A stretch of DNA of 64,000 nucleotides from Mimachlamys varia (taxonomy: Eukaryota; Mollusca; Bivalvia; Pectinida; Pectinidae). Positions 61,485 to 64,000 of this stretch are shown in pieces. The position numbers and the translations under genes are program-made. The stretch lies in contig OX392527.1 of the NCBI GenBank assembly GCA_947623455.1, positions 51,442,401-51,506,400 of the forward strand, in the 5' to 3' direction. The notes under the pieces were generated by a model. The model was not told the DNA's origin. It did not search any database and saw only the letters and a program-made list of their open reading frames with translations. The first letter of the stretch is position 1, and the number at the start of each line of letters is the position of its first letter.

Positions 61485-61569
61485 GTTAAACCCCCTGAAG
61501 ATACATTTGAACTCTTCCATTTCAAATGTTGGAATAGTTCATTGTGTGGTTTCAGGGGTGAATGAGTCT
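61485..61569 (-). mobile_element. 90-bp MITE, family A, copy 8
   Basis: An inverted copy: 'gttaaaccccctgaagatac', interior 'catttgaactcttccatttc', right end 'tttcaggggtgaatgagt'. It is well preserved on the right side and non-coding. Confidence 0.8.
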
Positions 61570-63359
61570 TACTGATGACATTGAAGACTTGACGATTGAT
61601 AAGAGAAATAGAATGGAATCTTGAATTTATTCCAACTTTACACAACATTTATGAAAATCATCCTTTTAAAAGTTTAATATTTTAAAATGCCAGCTCCGTA
61701 CATAAATAGATAAACTTGTCCAAGTTTACATTAAATCTGAATTTTAGCAGAGAACTGCATAACACTGTTATACTTGACCTATAATGACAACAGGAAATAG
61801 ATTTTACCTGTCCCAAACATCCCATATCCATCTTGTTTTCGTTTGACACACCCACTGATAATCCCAAACCCTTAAAGCTCACAGGTGTCCCTTTTCTGCC
61901 TACATCAAAAGTCAAATTTTACCTCAAGTCGGTTTTTCTGTCTGAAGTATGCAGGGCAGTGGACAATGCAAATATTATGTAATCGTAAAAACCGTATGAT
62001 TTATCGTGACTTTAACAGACAAGATGAATGCTACACCATTCCTCCCTATTACGCATAATGTTGAAAAACCACACAATCTTTTGAATAATTAATGTATATA
62101 ACATGTTACAGTTGCGTAGATACTTGCTTTAAAATCTAGTTTGAGATTTCCATATTTGTCCATTAGCATTTCCAGCAGAAACCAAGCTAGACCAAGCTTA
62201 ACAGATTTAATCCTTCATACTCCACAGACGGGAAAATATATTCCGCTGAAAATGACATCAACATATGCATAATTCTTCCCCAAAAAGTACTACATTTATA
62301 CCAGGTACATACGAAATCGGTACATACACAACTCAGAGAAATCAAACTTGTTTCCACAAATCTTCCATGAAACACAGTGAACATATATACAGATCTATAA
62401 ACATCATGATAAAATATTACATTCAAAATGACTGTGCTTCTAACACAAATAAAGAGGGAAGAAACTCTACAGTTTTAAAAAGGTTTGCGAAGTATCGCCT
62501 TGCTAACTGATGTGTTCCCTGATGGGTGTACGAAGCAGCCTATGGGGGTATGCTTTATGGGTTGTGATAAGAAGACTTTGATACAGACAAATGCCTTACC
62601 TTTGACACTAGACCACTAGGACATATCCAGTAAATAAATGGCTGCCACTACACAACAGACTAGAGCTTTGTACATAGGAAAGATGAACAAACCCAGGGCT
62701 GGTGGGCACAACAAATGACCTTGTAGATTTAGCAGCAACACATGCTGGGTGATTTGTTAGTAGATAGTGACCCCTCCCGGAGAGATGAGGCCAGTCTGTG
62801 ATGAGCAGCCCCCCCCCCCCTCCCCTCCCCCAGGAGTAGCTATAGGTAAATGGCCAGACCCCCCAGACCTCCACTAATGGTCTAGCTACACAGACCAGAT
62901 CACCACCCTACATTTACAATCACTGATTAGATCATTGTCCTAATCTACCATGCAGCTACATATATATTGGGAGGGGAGGCTAGGGGGATTTCAAGTCAAA
63001 GCTGGCCTGTAACTTGTGTTGGCAGAGGAGCAACTATACCCAGCCATCCAAAACCTTCAGCGAGGTATAGAAGTGTCAAGGTTTAGGTAGGGGTGTCAGT
63101 GATGGAAGAACTGTCCAAGACTGAAAGCTCCATGTTTACATGGGACTGGAGGGTCAGACTTGTTTTGACATTGGAAAAGGAACTAACAATCTATGATGAA
63201 CCAAGGATAACTTACAAAAGTATATTAGAGCAAAGATTCTCACATAACTTCAGACATTGAAATCACTATCAAACTAACAATTAATTTAAGCATTAAACTG
63301 CTTTCAATTGGCATTCATAGGCAATATGAATGCCAACAACTGAATTTGGTAGAGTTATA

Positions 63360-63788
63360 CAGTCAACTTCGTTTATAGCGAATTACTGGGGACCATGAAA
63401 AACATTTCGTTATATCAGGAATTCGCTATTCCCGATAACATGGTTTTATGTATAACCAATGATAAGACATACAGAAGTAACGACATAAGTTTATTTTAAA
63501 TTGATACATGTATATGAGTACCCAGGTGACCTATTCAAACGCACCGCCGACTCGTGGTCACAAAACCGAGACAAGTGAACACAGAACGTAGCTTAGTTTT
63601 GATTGGATTTTGTGTCGATCCAGGTCATTATTTCGTTATTACAGGTACTGCAAAATCACTTTGTTGTTTCAGTTAATTTGCTATTTCAGACAATACATAA
63701 GATATATAAGAGTGAAAATCGTGACTTCGGTACTTCTTTGTTACCGGAAATTCGTTGTTCCCGAGTTCGTTATTTTCGAAGTTGACTG
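63360..63788. mobile_element. Pogo-type MITE, 429 bp
   Basis: The ends 'cagtcaacttcg' and 'cgaagttgactg' are exact inverted repeats flanked by TA (63358-63359 and 63789-63790). Subterminal 'gaattcgctattcccgata' on the left resembles 'aattcgttgttcccgag' on the right. The end sequence and TA duplication fit the Tc1/mariner-pogo (Tigger-like) group. The interior is AT-rich, with no transposase ORF. Confidence 0.85.
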
Positions 63789-64000
63789 TATATTGTCAAT
63801 TGCCATGCAATAGTAAATATATAACGTTTCCCCTGACACATTTGTCCTATTTGTCCTCTCTATATTGTCTGTCACTCTTCCTGTTGTCACCAGTGATGTG
63901 ATTCAGGATGTGACTCTATACAACCCCAAACGAATATCAGCAGATGGGAAGATCAACAGCTAGATAGAAACACAGACAGAGAGAAAAAGAAATGAGTAGC

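Larger units (their letters stand above)
50750..64000 (-). other. Upstream Caskin intron(s), at least 13.2 kb
   Basis: No further exon could be supported here, so this is probably a single intron between the two halves of the SH3 or between the SH3 and the ankyrin repeats. It holds an hAT-like MITE (50923), a TTAA-ended MITE (60998), a pogo-type MITE (63360), four 90-bp MITEs, an (ATC)n run, a (GT)n run and small tandem duplications. 51530-53520, 53620-54600, 56160-58400 and 61600-63350 are otherwise unique AT-rich sequence. 56160-56760 is more complex than its surroundings. Confidence 0.6.

Overview
This is a eukaryotic, intron-dominated window, most probably from a bivalve mollusc. Three things point that way: very long AT-rich introns packed with minisatellites and short inverted-repeat transposons; a dispersed element at 30.48-30.76 kb whose ends carry the 'aagaggcccagagcgcc' and 'ccaggtgagcg' motifs that I associate with bivalve (scallop-like) genomes; and a tRNA-derived SINE of a type common in molluscs. 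No bacterial genes, rRNA, intact tRNA genes or CRISPR arrays were seen.

The only protein-coding gene I can support is on the minus strand. It is an invertebrate Caskin homologue (CASK-interacting neuronal scaffold: ankyrin repeats, SH3, linker, two SAM domains). Six internal exons were found, in transcription order: 50749-50638 (C-terminal half of an SH3 domain), 49558-49367, 40582-40470, 19768-19553 and 4922-4728 (a low-complexity His/Ser-rich linker), and 1287-1177 (first part of SAM1). All six have AG/GT boundaries and their phases match (0, 1, 1, 0, 0, 0). Together they encode 313 codons without a stop. The ankyrin repeats and start of the SH3 lie upstream (not found up to 64000), and the rest of SAM1, SAM2 and the C-terminus lie below position 1. 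The gene therefore spans more than 50 kb.

Layout: 1-1176 intron with a 34-bp repeat; 1177-1287 SAM exon; 1288-4727 intron with a polypurine tract and a donor-linked minisatellite; 4728-4922 exon; 4923-19552 intron with a 4.6-kb, 34-bp minisatellite; 19553-19768 exon; 19769-40469 intron with at least seven tandem arrays; 40470-40582 exon; 40583-49366 intron with a 2.6-kb, 43-bp array and a compound 44/47-bp array; 49367-49558 and 50638-50749 exons; 50750-64000 upstream intron with several MITEs.

The most unusual observation is that three of the six exons (4728, 40470, 49367) run directly, at their 3' end, into a minisatellite whose unit contains that exon's last bases plus its 5' splice site. 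The downstream intron thus starts with a ladder of duplicated donor sites. At 40141-40469 this gives five exact 36-nt (12-codon) mini-exon-like copies, each with a candidate acceptor and donor. Most long ORFs in the window are stop-free minisatellites and should not be read as genes.
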